Shown: positions 52,883-63,495, counted from the first letter of the stretch. The stretch: DNA of 64,000 nucleotides from Bacteroidales bacterium (GCA_017999895.1 JAGNKY010000002.1:124001-188000); one strand, 5' to 3'. Made by a program: numbers and translations. The notes: a model not told the origin generated them from the sequence alone.

Positions 52883-55800
52883 ATGGCTAAGAAGCTCATC
52901 ATAACTCTATTAATCTTTTTTGCGGCTGTTACTATTCTTTCACCGCAAAATCGAAAGAGTTTTTCCGGTGAAAGGGCAAAATTCTCGGAAGAGTTAACTG
53001 CATTCATGGGACCTAATCTGAATGCCGAACAATTAGTAATTCTTAATAATTTCAAATCAAGATGGGACAGTTCATATTTCAATAGAGATATTTCACAGAG
53101 TATAATGGAAATAAGCTCTATGCTGGCAGCCAGGAATATGAGAGCTGTCCCTCATTTTATTAACTTTTTGAAGACATTGAGCCTTCTCTCTGACTATAAA
53201 GGCAATCAGGGATATTTCAATATCTGGTTAGACGGCCTGGCTGTAATGATAAATAATCATACAGTTACAAATGACATACTTGATAGGTTCATCAGAAATA
53301 CTGGCTCATTCGTCTCATCAGGCATCGCTGCAGAATCGGGTTCAGCCCGGTGGAAGATAAAAGGCGGAAATGTCACTTTTGAGTTCGACACAACATTTTT
53401 CCTGAATTTACATGATGTCACCCTTACGGCTTACTCACAAAAGGACAGTACCGAAATATTCAAAGTAAATGGAAGATATTTTCCAGATATTCAGCTTTTC
53501 AGAGGAACGAGCGGAATTATTTATTTTGAAAAGGCGGGTTATAGCAGAAACGAGGTTTTTGCCGAAGTGGGATTATATTCATTAAATTTTTCACGTGCAG
53601 CATTTACCATCGACTCAGCCAGACTAACTCATAAAACATTCTTCAGCAAACCGGAATACGGAGTTCTGTCCGATCAGCCAGCTTACAAATTAGGTTCCAA
53701 CAGAATAATTTATCCTCAATTCGAAACTTATGAAAAAACTTTCTCTATAAAGAATATATTCAAAGACGTTAATTATGAGGGAGGTATAAAACTTGAAGGG
53801 AATACAGTAAGCGGTACCGGTGATAATTTCTCACCAGCAAAAGTAACTCTTTTCAGGAACGACACCCTTTATGTCAAAATGACAACAAAAGCATGTATAA
53901 TCAACAAAAACGGAATAAATACACAAGAATCTACTTCAACACTTTATCTTGATAAAGATTCCATATATCATTCTGGTATTGCATTTTCGTATAATGCTGA
54001 AACCAGAGAGATAAGCCTTTTCCGGAATAATAGTCCGGCATCGAAAAGCCCATGGTTTAACTCGTATCATGGATTCGATATGTATTTTGAAAATCTGAGA
54101 TGGAAGATGAATGAATCGAAAATAATTCTTTCACATTCAAGAGGTGCCTCAATGGGACAGGCACGATTTGAATCTGTCTCTTTTTTTAATGCAAATTACT
54201 TCGAACGCCTGGCAGGAATGGATGAATATCATCCTTTATTTCGTCTCAGAGAATTTGCCAACTGGTATTACTCGGAAACTTTTCCAATAAAAGATTTTGC
54301 TAACTGGCTCAAATTGCCGGAAGAATCTGTAACCGGTATGTGTGTTGACCTTGCAAACAGAGGATTTCTTTTTTACGATAGAAATAATAACGAGGTTACG
54401 ATAAAGAAAAAAGTTGACGATTTTATAGCTTCTTATGCCGGTAAAAAAGATTATGATGTTATAAATATCAACAGCGAAACCGATGCATTTACTGAAAATG
54501 CAATCCTCGACCTGACAAATTACAGACTTGCAATCAACGGAGTGCCGGAGGTTTTCCTGAGCGATTCTCAAAGTGTTGCAATCTATCCCTACAACGAAAA
54601 AATTGTCGTGGGCAAAAACCGAAATCTCTCATTCGATGGTGTAGTCGAAGCAGGTCTATTTACAATATTCGGCCATGAGTTCGTATTCGACTATGATACG
54701 TTCAAGATAAACCTGCATAAAATTGACTCGATAATGATCGCAGTTGAAACTGACCAGAGAGATAATCTCGGACGACCGCTTATTAAAGATATTGACAATC
54801 TTATTCAGCTTACAACTGCCGAACTATATATTGACCGTCCTGATAATAAATCAGGTCTCAAGAGTCTGACTCAATATCCGATAATAAATGCCACAGCTTA
54901 TTCTTATATTTTCTTCGATAAGATACCAGGATTGGAAGGGATATACAAGCAACAGGATTTTTATTTCAAAATAGATCCTTTTACATACGAAAATATTGAC
55001 CACTATACAAATGAAATGATGAGCCTGCCGGGTGAGTTTTACGGAGGAGGAATATTGAAACCTAACAGACAATATCTTATTATCCAGCCCGACAATTCAT
55101 TAGGATTTACTATGAATATCCCTGATGAAGGTATTGAAGTGTATAACGGAAAAGGGAAAATGTACAATACTATTTCAATGAGCAATAAAGGGCTTGAAGG
55201 AATAGGAACCCTTTGCAGGCTAACTTCGGTTACAGAGTCCGATTTATTCAAATTTTTTCCTGATTCGATGCTTACAAAAGCAAGACTATTTACCATTTCT
55301 CCTGACGGTAATGGTTTGTTTCCGGAATTGAAAGTAATTGATCCCGAAATTAAATGGTATACGGAAAAGGACGAATGGACGGCATATAATGTTCAGGGGA
55401 AAAAATTTGACATGTTTGGGAACGGAACCCAACTCGACGGTAAAATTATACTCACTCCTACAGCTCTTAAAGGTTCGGGAAATATTGATTTTGCCGACTC
55501 ACGCATTGTCTCAAAAGGATTTAACTTCACTACAAGTATTATTCAGGCTGATACTGCCGATTATAATCTTATATCCCCTCGCGGTGGGGGTAATTTTTCA
55601 TTTATTGCTGAAAACGTCAATGCAACTATCGACTTCAATACGAATATATCCAAGTTCAGTTTGAATACAGACTCTTCGGTCGTTAAGTTACCTGAAATAC
55701 AGTACATCTGTACAATGACCGATTTTCAGTATAATATGAAAGAAAGAATTCTCAGCATGGAACAGAGAGGAAAAACATCAGCACCTCTTATGTCTCCCGA

Positions 55801-57367
55801 AGAGCTTCTTAAAGTGGACTTTAACAGGCTTGATGAGCCGACATTTTTTGCAACCAATATTATAAAGGATACTATTGCATTCACCTCATGGAAAGGGAAA
55901 TATGACCTTAACCGGGAAATTGTCGAAGCTGAAAATATCAATTACATACATATTGCCGATGCCCTTATTCAGCCTGAAAATGGAAAGATCATTATCGAAA
56001 GAGGCGCAAGAATTCAACAGTTAAAGAATGCTATAATTGCCATAAATAATAAGCATCTACTACATTCGGCAAATATTATTATTGAAAACAGTATGAACTA
56101 CAACGGAAGTGCGGTTTACAATTATATTGATGAAGAAAACAATGTTCAGCAAATAAGCTTTAATAAAATAGCAACCGACAAAGGTATTACCAGTGGTACA
56201 GGAAATATTTCCGTTAATCAGAATTTTATGTTGAGTCCGGCCTTCACTTTTGCTGGTGATGTATTGCTGTCGGCGTCGAATGAACATCTTATTTTTACAG
56301 GAGCTGCAGGTATTGTTCATAAATGTAATCTGAAAAGCTATAATGTGAAATTCAGCTCACAGATAGATCCTAAAATGGTAATGATACCATATCCTGAAAA
56401 ACCGAGAGATATTAACGATAACCTGGTATTTTCCGGTTCATTCATTGCTGTTGATTCAGCACATATCTATCCGACTTTTCTTTCAGAACGCAAATCATGG
56501 AGTGATGCACAGATTGTAAATGCCAATGGATTTATTTGGTATGAAAAAGAAAAAGGGCTTTACAGGATAGCTTCGATGCAGAAACTTGCAGATCTGACTT
56601 TGCCAGGCAGCATGATAACTTTCGATAAAAACTATTGCATTCTTTCAGGAGAAGGAGCCTTAAATTTTGGTGCAAATTACGATCTCCTGAAAATGTCGGC
56701 TTCAGGAAAAGTAATCCATAATATTGATTCGGGGAAAGTGACCTTTGAATCTATACTTGCCTTTGATTTTTATTTTTCTCCCGAAGCTCTAAATATTATG
56801 AGCAATGAAATTAAAAGAGTTCCAACACTTTCACCCGTTAATCTTAATTCGGAAAATTATATCAGAGGTATGAAAAATCTTCTTGGAGAAAACGTTGCAG
56901 GGAGAATAAATGAGGAAATAGGACTCTATGGGACAATAAGAAGCCTGCCAAAAGAATATTCTTTTGAACTTCTGCTTAATGATGTTAAGCTTTACTGGAA
57001 TGAGCCGACTTCTTCATTTCGTTCGAAAGGCAAAATAGGTATCGGGCTTATTGGTACACAGGCAGTAAATGTGTATGTTGATGGTTTTGTTGAAATCCAA
57101 CGAAGAAGATCGGGCGACATGCTCGATATTTACCTTAAAGCAGATAATAATACATGGTATTATTTCTCATATTTCAGAGGTGTTTTGATGACTCAGTCAG
57201 GAAACATTGATTACAACACTCTTATTTCAACTATCAAACTTAAAGACCGCAGACATCCCGAATCTTCGGTGAGAGTGCCATACACATATATGATTTCAGT
57301 AGAAGACCGGCTTCCACGTTTTCTGCAAAGAATGGAGTCGGAACAGGAAATCGATGAACAGAAATAA
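52883..57367 (+). CDS. Large exported beta-rich protein, unknown function
   Basis: A 1494-residue protein with a signal peptide (first 22 residues, ending ILSPQ). The body is almost entirely alternating beta strands with frequent aromatic-Gly pairs, and no Cys-rich, enzyme or barrel signature is apparent; it could be a large periplasmic or outer-membrane-attached beta structure. A helical segment near residues 455-525 (YHPLFRLREFANWYYSET, then DFANWLKLPEESVTGMCVDL) looks like a winged helix inside the exported protein. It lies between tpiA and rsmE in the housekeeping operon. Conserved Bacteroidales relatives are likely, but I cannot name a family. Confidence 0.85.
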   Translation: MAKKLIITLLIFFAAVTILSPQNRKSFSGERAKFSEELTAFMGPNLNAEQLVILNNFKSRWDSSYFNRDISQSIMEISSMLAARNMRAVPHFINFLKTLSLLSDYKGNQGYFNIWLDGLAVMINNHTVTNDILDRFIRNTGSFVSSGIAAESGSARWKIKGGNVTFEFDTTFFLNLHDVTLTAYSQKDSTEIFKVNGRYFPDIQLFRGTSGIIYFEKAGYSRNEVFAEVGLYSLNFSRAAFTIDSARLTHKTFFSKPEYGVLSDQPAYKLGSNRIIYPQFETYEKTFSIKNIFKDVNYEGGIKLEGNTVSGTGDNFSPAKVTLFRNDTLYVKMTTKACIINKNGINTQESTSTLYLDKDSIYHSGIAFSYNAETREISLFRNNSPASKSPWFNSYHGFDMYFENLRWKMNESKIILSHSRGASMGQARFESVSFFNANYFERLAGMDEYHPLFRLREFANWYYSETFPIKDFANWLKLPEESVTGMCVDLANRGFLFYDRNNNEVTIKKKVDDFIASYAGKKDYDVININSETDAFTENAILDLTNYRLAINGVPEVFLSDSQSVAIYPYNEKIVVGKNRNLSFDGVVEAGLFTIFGHEFVFDYDTFKINLHKIDSIMIAVETDQRDNLGRPLIKDIDNLIQLTTAELYIDRPDNKSGLKSLTQYPIINATAYSYIFFDKIPGLEGIYKQQDFYFKIDPFTYENIDHYTNEMMSLPGEFYGGGILKPNRQYLIIQPDNSLGFTMNIPDEGIEVYNGKGKMYNTISMSNKGLEGIGTLCRLTSVTESDLFKFFPDSMLTKARLFTISPDGNGLFPELKVIDPEIKWYTEKDEWTAYNVQGKKFDMFGNGTQLDGKIILTPTALKGSGNIDFADSRIVSKGFNFTTSIIQADTADYNLISPRGGGNFSFIAENVNATIDFNTNISKFSLNTDSSVVKLPEIQYICTMTDFQYNMKERILSMEQRGKTSAPLMSPEELLKVDFNRLDEPTFFATNIIKDTIAFTSWKGKYDLNREIVEAENINYIHIADALIQPENGKIIIERGARIQQLKNAIIAINNKHLLHSANIIIENSMNYNGSAVYNYIDEENNVQQISFNKIATDKGITSGTGNISVNQNFMLSPAFTFAGDVLLSASNEHLIFTGAAGIVHKCNLKSYNVKFSSQIDPKMVMIPYPEKPRDINDNLVFSGSFIAVDSAHIYPTFLSERKSWSDAQIVNANGFIWYEKEKGLYRIASMQKLADLTLPGSMITFDKNYCILSGEGALNFGANYDLLKMSASGKVIHNIDSGKVTFESILAFDFYFSPEALNIMSNEIKRVPTLSPVNLNSENYIRGMKNLLGENVAGRINEEIGLYGTIRSLPKEYSFELLLNDVKLYWNEPTSSFRSKGKIGIGLIGTQAVNVYVDGFVEIQRRRSGDMLDIYLKADNNTWYYFSYFRGVLMTQSGNIDYNTLISTIKLKDRRHPESSVRVPYTYMISVEDRLPRFLQRMESEQEIDEQK

Positions 57368-57396
57368 ATTCATGATAAATTTTAAATCAATTAATT

Positions 57397-58104
57397 ATGC
57401 AGGTATTTTATGCCCCGAATATAGCAGGAAATTATTGTGTTCTTGATGAAAATGAATCGCGGCATTGCGTGAAAGTTCTTCGACTCGGTAAATCAGATAT
57501 TGTAAGTCTAATTGACGGTAGGGGAAATCTATATGAAGGTGAAATTTCTGAGCCAAATCCAAAGGCATGTGTAATAATTATCAGAAATGTTATATATAAT
57601 TATGATTCAAGGCAATACAAACTTCATATCGCAGTTTCTACGTTGAAAAACCCTGAAAGGTTCGACTGGCTTGTCGAAAAATGTGTCGAGATAGGAGTTG
57701 ATGAAATAACTCCTGTTATTTGTAATAAAACTGAAAAAAGGAGCATCCGGAAAGAAAGAATTGAAAGTATTATAATTTCAGCAATGAAGCAATCATTAAA
57801 AGCCAGACTTACAGTTCTTAATCCTGTTACTGATTTAGGGGAATTCATTTTACAAAACTGGAGTGGATTGAAGTTGATAGCTCATTGTTCCGATGAATTC
57901 GAAAGAGAATCCATTTTAAAATTATATAAAAGAGAAAAGGATGTTGTTTTTCTTATAGGTCCTGAGGGTGATTTTACCGGAGATGAAATTCACGATGCTA
58001 TTACAAAAGGTTTTGTTTCGGTTACTCTGGGGCCCAGCCGATTAAGAAGTGAAACGGCAGCCATTGCCGCCTGCTTTTCTATTTACCTGCTCAATCAGGG
58101 ATAA
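57397..58104 (+). CDS. rsmE: 16S rRNA (uracil-1498-N3)-methyltransferase RsmE
   Basis: A 235-residue SPOUT-type methyltransferase that modifies U1498 of 16S rRNA. It shows the N-terminal PUA-like region (ESRHCVKVLRLGKSDIVSLIDGRG), WLVEKCVEIGVDEITPVIC, and the knotted SAM-binding C-terminus (FLIGPEGDFTGDEI, SVTLGPSRLRSETAAIAA). It starts 29 bases after the 1494-aa gene and ends at a hairpin candidate. Length and motifs are typical. Confidence 0.95.
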   Translation: MQVFYAPNIAGNYCVLDENESRHCVKVLRLGKSDIVSLIDGRGNLYEGEISEPNPKACVIIIRNVIYNYDSRQYKLHIAVSTLKNPERFDWLVEKCVEIGVDEITPVICNKTEKRSIRKERIESIIISAMKQSLKARLTVLNPVTDLGEFILQNWSGLKLIAHCSDEFERESILKLYKREKDVVFLIGPEGDFTGDEIHDAITKGFVSVTLGPSRLRSETAAIAACFSIYLLNQG

Positions 58105-58133
58105 TTGTCTGATATATAGCTATTCTCTACTTT

Positions 58134-58157
58134 TTGTGAAATTTTTCACAATTTTTT
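58134..58157 (+). terminator. Possible intrinsic terminator after rsmE
   Basis: A short stem (arms TTGTGAAA and TTTCACAA) with T-run. It overlaps the stop codon of the minus-strand acidic protein gene. Confidence 0.45.
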
Positions 58158-58373
58158 ATTGATTATTTCAAGTAGTTTTTCAGTGGTGGTTGAAGGTGGT
58201 TCGTCATCTATTGTTCCAAGAAAATTCAACACATCGGCAAATTCGGATGAAAACCCCCATGCATCGTCATAAATGTCGGTTTCCTCAGAATTAATGTCGG
58301 AATATGAAATAAGTTGAGTAGAAATTAAATTCACAGGCAATACCAATTTATTTCTTATAAAACGGTATGCCAT
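58146..58373 (-). CDS. Small acidic protein following an ECF sigma factor; possible anti-sigma factor
   Basis: A 75-residue protein rich in Asp and Glu (SEETDIYDDAWG, TIDDEPPSTTTEKL) with no membrane segment. It begins 22 bases after the ECF sigma factor gene on the same strand. Bacteroidota ECF factors are often paired with small partner proteins (for example the reported EcfO/Reo pair of Bacteroides fragilis, where Reo is a small soluble anti-sigma factor). The arrangement fits such a partner, but I have not verified homology. The assignment is an inference from context and composition. Confidence 0.6.
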   Translation of the reverse strand: MAYRFIRNKLVLPVNLISTQLISYSDINSEETDIYDDAWGFSSEFADVLNFLGTIDDEPPSTTTEKLLEIINKKL

Positions 58374-58395
58374 TTAAAAAAGTATGACTGATGTA

Positions 58396-58983
58396 TTAAT
58401 AAAAAGTTAGGGTTATCTGTTTTTCCTGCATCATTTTCCGTATGTTGATAAGTGCATATCTCATTCTGCCAAGTGCAGTATTAATACTCACGCCTGTAAT
58501 GTCAGCTATCTCCTTGAAACTTAGACCTGTATAATGTCTCATTATTACAACTTCACGCTGGTCTTCAGGTAGCTGGTTTACTAGTTTTCTCACATCCTTT
58601 CTTATCTGGACCTTTACCATGTTCTCCTCGACGTTTTCATCAGCAAGTGACTTTGAATTAAACAGGTCAGATTCATAATCATCGTTCAGAATTACATTTA
58701 ATTGTTTCAATCTTCTGAAATGGTCAATAATAAGATTATGAGCTATTCTGATAACCCAAGAAAGAAACCTGCCGTCGTCGGAATATTTTCCGCTTTTCAA
58801 TGACTGGATAACTTTAAGAAAAGTATCCTGGAAAATATCTTCGGCAAGAGCCTGGTCATGTATATACATGCCAATGTAAGCATACACTTTGTTTTTATAA
58901 CGCCTGATTAATTCTTCAAAGCATGACTGCTCACCATTTTTGAACTTCTGAATGAGTTCAAAATCGGAAAGATTTTTTTTCAT
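58396..58983 (-). CDS. ECF-type RNA polymerase sigma factor
   Basis: A 195-residue sigma-70 family protein with region 2 (ELIRRYKNKVYAYIGMYIHD, EDIFQDTFLKVI) and region 4 (LPEDQREVVIMRHYTGLSFKEI, GVSINTALGRMRYA). Sigma factors of this size direct transcription of envelope- or stress-response genes in Bacteroidota. No membrane anti-sigma gene follows; instead a 75-residue acidic protein gene comes 22 bases downstream and may be the regulator. It is divergent from uvrA. Confidence 0.95.
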   Translation of the reverse strand: MKKNLSDFELIQKFKNGEQSCFEELIRRYKNKVYAYIGMYIHDQALAEDIFQDTFLKVIQSLKSGKYSDDGRFLSWVIRIAHNLIIDHFRRLKQLNVILNDDYESDLFNSKSLADENVEENMVKVQIRKDVRKLVNQLPEDQREVVIMRHYTGLSFKEIADITGVSINTALGRMRYALINIRKMMQEKQITLTFY

Positions 58984-59090
58984 AACTCGCTCTTTAATTA
59001 TAAAAAAGAGTAGAGATATTCGATAGGCAGTCTTTAATTAATTGGTTATTATGAACACAAATAAACAAAAAATATTAAAATGAAAAGTAG

Positions 59091-59098
59091 TAATTTTG
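59091..59098 (+). promoter_or_regulatory. Predicted -7 element (TAATTTTG) for uvrA
   Basis: TAnnTTTG match, 36 bases before the ATG at 59135. Confidence 0.35.
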
Positions 59099-59134
59099 AA
59101 GTTTTAACAAAATATTTTGACGAATAGACCAAAA

Positions 59135-61945
59135 ATGCCGGCAAATAAACTTGAAATGGAGGGGAGTATAGAAATCAAGGGGGCAAGAGTTCACAACCTT
59201 AAGAATATAAATCTTAATATTCCAAGAGACAGACTTATAGTCATAACGGGCGTATCGGGCTCGGGCAAATCATCACTGGCTTTCGATACAATATATGCTG
59301 AGGGGCAAAGAAGATATGTTGAGAGTCTTTCTTCTTATGCGCGTCAGTTTCTTGGAAGGATAAACAAGCCCGAAGTTGATTTCATAAATGGAATCCCTCC
59401 TGCCATTGCTATCGAGCAAAAGGTAAATACAAGAAATTCACGTTCAACGGTTGGAACAACGACAGAAATATATGATTACATGAGGCTTCTTTATGCACGC
59501 ATAGGTAGGACGTTTTCGCCAGTATCGGGTAAAGAAGTAAAAAAACACAGTATTGACGATGTAGTAAAGTATTTACAGCAGTTTCCGGAGGATACTGTTG
59601 TTATAATTATATCCCCTTCGGAGATACCTGCAAAACTATCTCAAAATGAATATTTTTCGTTCCTTATAAAACAGGGTTTTAACAGAATAGAACTCAACGG
59701 AGAGTTAATAAGAATTGATAATAATTCCTTTCCATTTTTCGAAGCCGGGCAGAAAATAAATATAGTAATTGATCGTGTAATATTGAATCATTCCGAAGAG
59801 AATATGAGTCGGTTAGCCGATTCAGTACAGACAGCTTTCAGTGCAGGAAAGGGCTTTTGTCAGGTAATTGTCTTCGAGGGAAATAAACTTATCCGGGAAA
59901 ACTTCTCAGATAGATTTGAAGAAGATGGTTTACAGTTCATAGAACCTACGGAACACCTTTTCAGTTTTAATAATCCGATTGGTGCCTGTCCGGTTTGTGA
60001 AGGATATGGAAAAATTATAGGCATTGATGAAAACCTTGTCATACCTAATCAGAATCTATCTGTTTATGACGATGCTATCACTTGCTGGAAAGGAGAGACA
60101 ATGAAATGGTGGAAGGAGAAACTTATATCAACCGTTCATCTCTTTGATTTTCCCATTCACAAACCTTATTACCAGCTAACTCCGGAACAGAAGCAATTAC
60201 TCTGGGAAGGCAACGAATATTTTTATGGAATAAATAGCTTCTTCCAATACCTTGAAGAAAAAAAATACAAAATTCAGAATCGCATAATACTAAGCCGTTA
60301 TCGTGGCAAAACTCTATGTCCGGCCTGCAAGGGATCACGTCTGAGAAAAGAAGCTCTTTATGTAAAAGTTGCAGGTAAGTCGATAAATGAGCTTGTTACA
60401 ATGCCTGTCGGAGAACTGCTTGACTTTTTTTCATCGTTAAACCTTTCGGAATATGACCGAAAAATTGCAGATAGACTTTTGACAGAAATAAATTCCCGCC
60501 TCAATTTCATTGTCAATGTAGGGCTTCCATATCTTACTCTAGACAGGCTTTCGTCAACATTATCTGGTGGCGAGTCACAGAGGATAAATCTTGTAACTTC
60601 GCTTGGTAGTAACCTTACAGGATCAATGTATATACTTGATGAGCCAAGCATTGGTTTACATCCACGCGATACAGGCCTTTTAATAGCAGTTCTGTCTGAG
60701 CTTCGCGACATAGGCAATACTGTAATCGTTGTGGAGCACGAAGAGGAAATAATAAGAGCTGCCGACGAGATTGTTGATATGGGCCCGGGTGCTGGCATAA
60801 ATGGAGGCGAAGTAGTTTATCAGGGGAAACCTGAAGGTGATAATCTTCCTGCTTCGCTTACTTCGCTATATTTAAACGGAAAGCTTAGAATAGAAGTACC
60901 AGAAATTAGAAGGCCATGGAACAGCTATATTGAAATAAAAGGGGCAAGAGAAAATAATCTGAAATCGATAGATGTAAAATTTCCTCTTCACATAATTACG
61001 GTTGTAACAGGAGTAAGCGGAAGTGGAAAGTCAAGCCTTGTTAACGATATAATTTATAGGGCTTTAAACAGTACAATAAATGGAACAGGATTAAAACCCG
61101 GACAATTCAGGGAGATTACAGGTGATATTAATTCTTTAACGGGAATTGAGATGGTGGATCAAAATCCAATTGGTAAATCAAGCAGGTCGAATCCTGTAAC
61201 TTATCTAAAAGCATACGACGAGATAAGAAAGCTTTTTGCAGGACAACAATCATCGGTGCAAAACAACTTCAAACCCTCACACTTTTCCTTCAATGTTGAA
61301 GGAGGGAGATGCGAGGAATGCCAGGGGGAAGGGACGATAAAAGTGGAAATGCAATTTATGGCAGATATTGAACTTGTTTGTGAAGCATGTAAAGGGAAAA
61401 GGTTTAAACGCGAAATTCTTGAAGTCACATATCGTGGAAAAAATATTTATGATGTGCTCGAGATGACTGTTGATGAAGCTATTAAGTTTTTTGGCCAGAG
61501 TAATGGTAAATCTGAAAAAAGAATAATTGAAAAACTCAGACCACTTTCCGATACAGGCCTTGGTTATATAAAACTTGGACAATCGTCGAGCACTCTTTCA
61601 GGTGGGGAAAGCCAGAGAGTTAAACTGGCATATTTCCTGAGTCAGGGGAAAAAATCCGGACATATATTATTTATTTTTGACGAACCCACTACCGGGCTGC
61701 ATTTTCATGATATCAATAAACTTATGAAATCATTGAATGCCCTTATAGAACATGGACATTCGGTAATTCTTATCGAACATAACACGGAAGTAATAAAATG
61801 TGCCGACTGGATTATTGATCTTGGACCAGAAGGAGGAGAAAATGGAGGCTACGTAGTTTTTGAGGGTACACCTGAAGACATAATCAAATGTGAAGCTTCA
61901 CATACGGGACGTTTTCTTAGAAAAAAAATTGAATCGAATAATTGA
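59135..61945 (+). CDS. uvrA: Excinuclease ABC subunit A (UvrA)
   Basis: A 936-residue ATPase that starts nucleotide-excision repair by finding DNA damage with UvrB. It has two ABC modules: Walker [14 protein letters not shown] and [13 protein letters not shown], signature LSGGESQRI and LSGGESQRV, and Walker [10 protein letters not shown] and FDEPTTGLH. Zinc-type Cys sets [17 protein letters not shown], and the CEECQGEGT...CEACKGKR pair are present. The open frame begins at TTG (59117); the ATG at 59135 is preferred. No uvrB or uvrC lies in this window, though the exonuclease/GIY-YIG fusion at 25 kb is a related repair gene. It ends at a strong bidirectional terminator. Confidence 0.97.
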   Translation: MPANKLEMEGSIEIKGARVHNLKNINLNIPRDRLIVITGVSGSGKSSLAFDTIYAEGQRRYVESLSSYARQFLGRINKPEVDFINGIPPAIAIEQKVNTRNSRSTVGTTTEIYDYMRLLYARIGRTFSPVSGKEVKKHSIDDVVKYLQQFPEDTVVIIISPSEIPAKLSQNEYFSFLIKQGFNRIELNGELIRIDNNSFPFFEAGQKINIVIDRVILNHSEENMSRLADSVQTAFSAGKGFCQVIVFEGNKLIRENFSDRFEEDGLQFIEPTEHLFSFNNPIGACPVCEGYGKIIGIDENLVIPNQNLSVYDDAITCWKGETMKWWKEKLISTVHLFDFPIHKPYYQLTPEQKQLLWEGNEYFYGINSFFQYLEEKKYKIQNRIILSRYRGKTLCPACKGSRLRKEALYVKVAGKSINELVTMPVGELLDFFSSLNLSEYDRKIADRLLTEINSRLNFIVNVGLPYLTLDRLSSTLSGGESQRINLVTSLGSNLTGSMYILDEPSIGLHPRDTGLLIAVLSELRDIGNTVIVVEHEEEIIRAADEIVDMGPGAGINGGEVVYQGKPEGDNLPASLTSLYLNGKLRIEVPEIRRPWNSYIEIKGARENNLKSIDVKFPLHIITVVTGVSGSGKSSLVNDIIYRALNSTINGTGLKPGQFREITGDINSLTGIEMVDQNPIGKSSRSNPVTYLKAYDEIRKLFAGQQSSVQNNFKPSHFSFNVEGGRCEECQGEGTIKVEMQFMADIELVCEACKGKRFKREILEVTYRGKNIYDVLEMTVDEAIKFFGQSNGKSEKRIIEKLRPLSDTGLGYIKLGQSSSTLSGGESQRVKLAYFLSQGKKSGHILFIFDEPTTGLHFHDINKLMKSLNALIEHGHSVILIEHNTEVIKCADWIIDLGPEGGENGGYVVFEGTPEDIIKCEASHTGRFLRKKIESNN

Positions 61946-61948
61946 AAA

Positions 61949-61976
61949 AAAAGCGCTTAAAGTATAAAGCGCTTTT
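61949..61976. terminator. Bidirectional intrinsic terminator after uvrA
   Basis: Stem of about 10 bp (arms AAAAGCGCTT and AAGCGCTTTT), with A and T runs. It separates uvrA from a minus-strand exported protein gene. Confidence 0.72.
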
Positions 61977-61997
61977 AGTATAATTAAACATTCTCTA

Positions 61998-62441
61998 TTA
62001 TTTTTTAACCTTAAATCCAAACATAATTGCCACGCAACCGCTGGCCGGTATATCTCCAGCTTTATTGAATGTTGATACTTTCAATACCAGTTTTAACTGT
62101 TTGCTTGCTTCAAGTTTAAAATCCCATGTTTTTGCATAGTTGTGATCTTTATTGGAATATAGAATGTTTTTATTCTCATCCATAACTTTAAATTCCACAG
62201 CTGGTAGTTTGCTTTCACCTATTACGACAAGTCGGTATTCCATATCGGAATAAAATGTCTTATATAATTCGGCTTCCTCTCCTTCCACAAGTATTGCCGC
62301 ATGGTAATTTCCGTCGTGAATATAAGGTGCCAGTTCAGGAATTCCTTCCTTTTTTGCAAAGGCTTTGCACTGCGATTGAGAAGGAACGGAAAGTGCAAAA
62401 AGCAAAAGCGCCATTGCAGAAATTATACGGATCGTTTTCAT
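61998..62441 (-). CDS. Small exported protein, unknown function
   Basis: A 147-residue protein with a signal peptide (first 22 residues, ending SQSQ). Two Cys residues remain (early Cys24, and one near the C-terminus in ASGCVAIM), which could form a disulfide. The rest is beta-rich (VEFKVMDENKNILYS, LKLVLKVSTFNKAG). It starts 10 bases after the lipoprotein gene, so they are probably co-transcribed. I recognise no family; the periplasm is the likely location. Confidence 0.72.
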   Translation of the reverse strand: MKTIRIISAMALLLFALSVPSQSQCKAFAKKEGIPELAPYIHDGNYHAAILVEGEEAELYKTFYSDMEYRLVVIGESKLPAVEFKVMDENKNILYSNKDHNYAKTWDFKLEASKQLKLVLKVSTFNKAGDIPASGCVAIMFGFKVKK

Positions 62442-62451
62442 ATTATTCTAT

Positions 62452-63375
62452 TTATTTTACAAATGAATCTCTTATTTCTTTAACTACTGCAGTAAGTTCT
62501 TTAAATGTATTCAACGACATATCGGTTGTAACCTTCGATTTAAGTATCGTTACATTAGTGGCCTGGTCTATTTCAGTCTTTATTGGTGTTGTTTGAATAT
62601 TTATTTTATCAAAAATGCTTTTTAGTTTTAACATTTGACCGATTAGTTCATCTATTATAGGATTACCCTTATGGCTTTCAAGAAGGTTAATAAGAATATC
62701 TATAGATAATTTCTGATCAATAATTATGGCAACAAGTCTGTTCCCGTCGAAATCCTTAAGATTTACAAGTTGAGTGGAAATATAAAGACCTTCTATCCAT
62801 CCCCCTACAAGCACTATGGTTGCTATCGCTGATTGGTTATTATCGGCAAGATAGGAGTTGGTGTTAAGAAATGTCTCCGAAATAATCTCCATTATTGCTT
62901 CTTTGTTGTTTATATTATTCTCAAGCTTTGTAATTGTTTCCTCGTTTATTGCATCGAGTATTCCAAGACCATCTGCCATTTTTTTTGCAGCATTCATATA
63001 ATCAATAATAAGCTGAGTTTGGTCGTACAGACTTGCGAAGCTTAGATCGCACGTGTAAACCCCAAGATTAAGAGCCATACTTCTGGTAGTTGTATATAGC
63101 TTTACATTCTCAATAGGATTCAGGTATTTCCTGTCGAATGTTGCTCCTGCATTTTTTATTAACATTGCCGATTCAAGAGGAGTTGGGAGCGCATTAAATA
63201 TTTTTTCGGCTTGTTTAATCTCTTCCTGAATCCGCTCGACATCTTTATCTTTTTGAACTACTTGTGGAACTTCCTTTTTCTGCTTCTCGCCGCCCCTACC
63301 ACAACCGGGAAGAAATAAGGCAAATATTAAAACTATTGTAAGAAGTGCTTTTCCTGCTCTGTAAAATTTATTCAT
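62452..63375 (-). CDS. Helical lipoprotein, unknown function
   Basis: A 307-residue lipoprotein with leader and lipobox LFLPGC, a charged linker (KQKKEVPQVVQKDKD), then mostly helical segments (TPLESAMLIKNAGATFDRKY, LADNNQSAIATIVLVGGWIEGLY). The length and layout match Bacteroidota lipoproteins without known function. It is the first gene of a two-gene unit with the small exported protein. Confidence 0.78.
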   Translation of the reverse strand: MNKFYRAGKALLTIVLIFALFLPGCGRGGEKQKKEVPQVVQKDKDVERIQEEIKQAEKIFNALPTPLESAMLIKNAGATFDRKYLNPIENVKLYTTTRSMALNLGVYTCDLSFASLYDQTQLIIDYMNAAKKMADGLGILDAINEETITKLENNINNKEAIMEIISETFLNTNSYLADNNQSAIATIVLVGGWIEGLYISTQLVNLKDFDGNRLVAIIIDQKLSIDILINLLESHKGNPIIDELIGQMLKLKSIFDKINIQTTPIKTEIDQATNVTILKSKVTTDMSLNTFKELTAVVKEIRDSFVK

Positions 63376-63460
63376 AACTTGATAATTTTAATTTCAACTA
63401 AATCAACGACTAAATTAGAACAATATTTTTATTTTTCAAAAACAGAAAATAAATTAAATT

Positions 63461-63495
63461 ACGATTCACGATTCATAATTTACTATTTATAATTG
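63461..63495. repeat. Heptamer tandem repeat (ACGATTC, ATAATTT, ACTATTT type x5)
   Basis: Five adjacent 7-base units, ACGATTC twice then ATAATTT, ACTATTT and ATAATTG, in the spacer between a lipoprotein gene and the DHOD-like fragment. All fit the loose pattern ANNATTN. Confidence 0.75.

Noticed and set aside
60358..60798. A 146-codon minus-strand open frame inside uvrA
   Set aside because: It is the antisense shadow of the conserved UvrA ATPase core.
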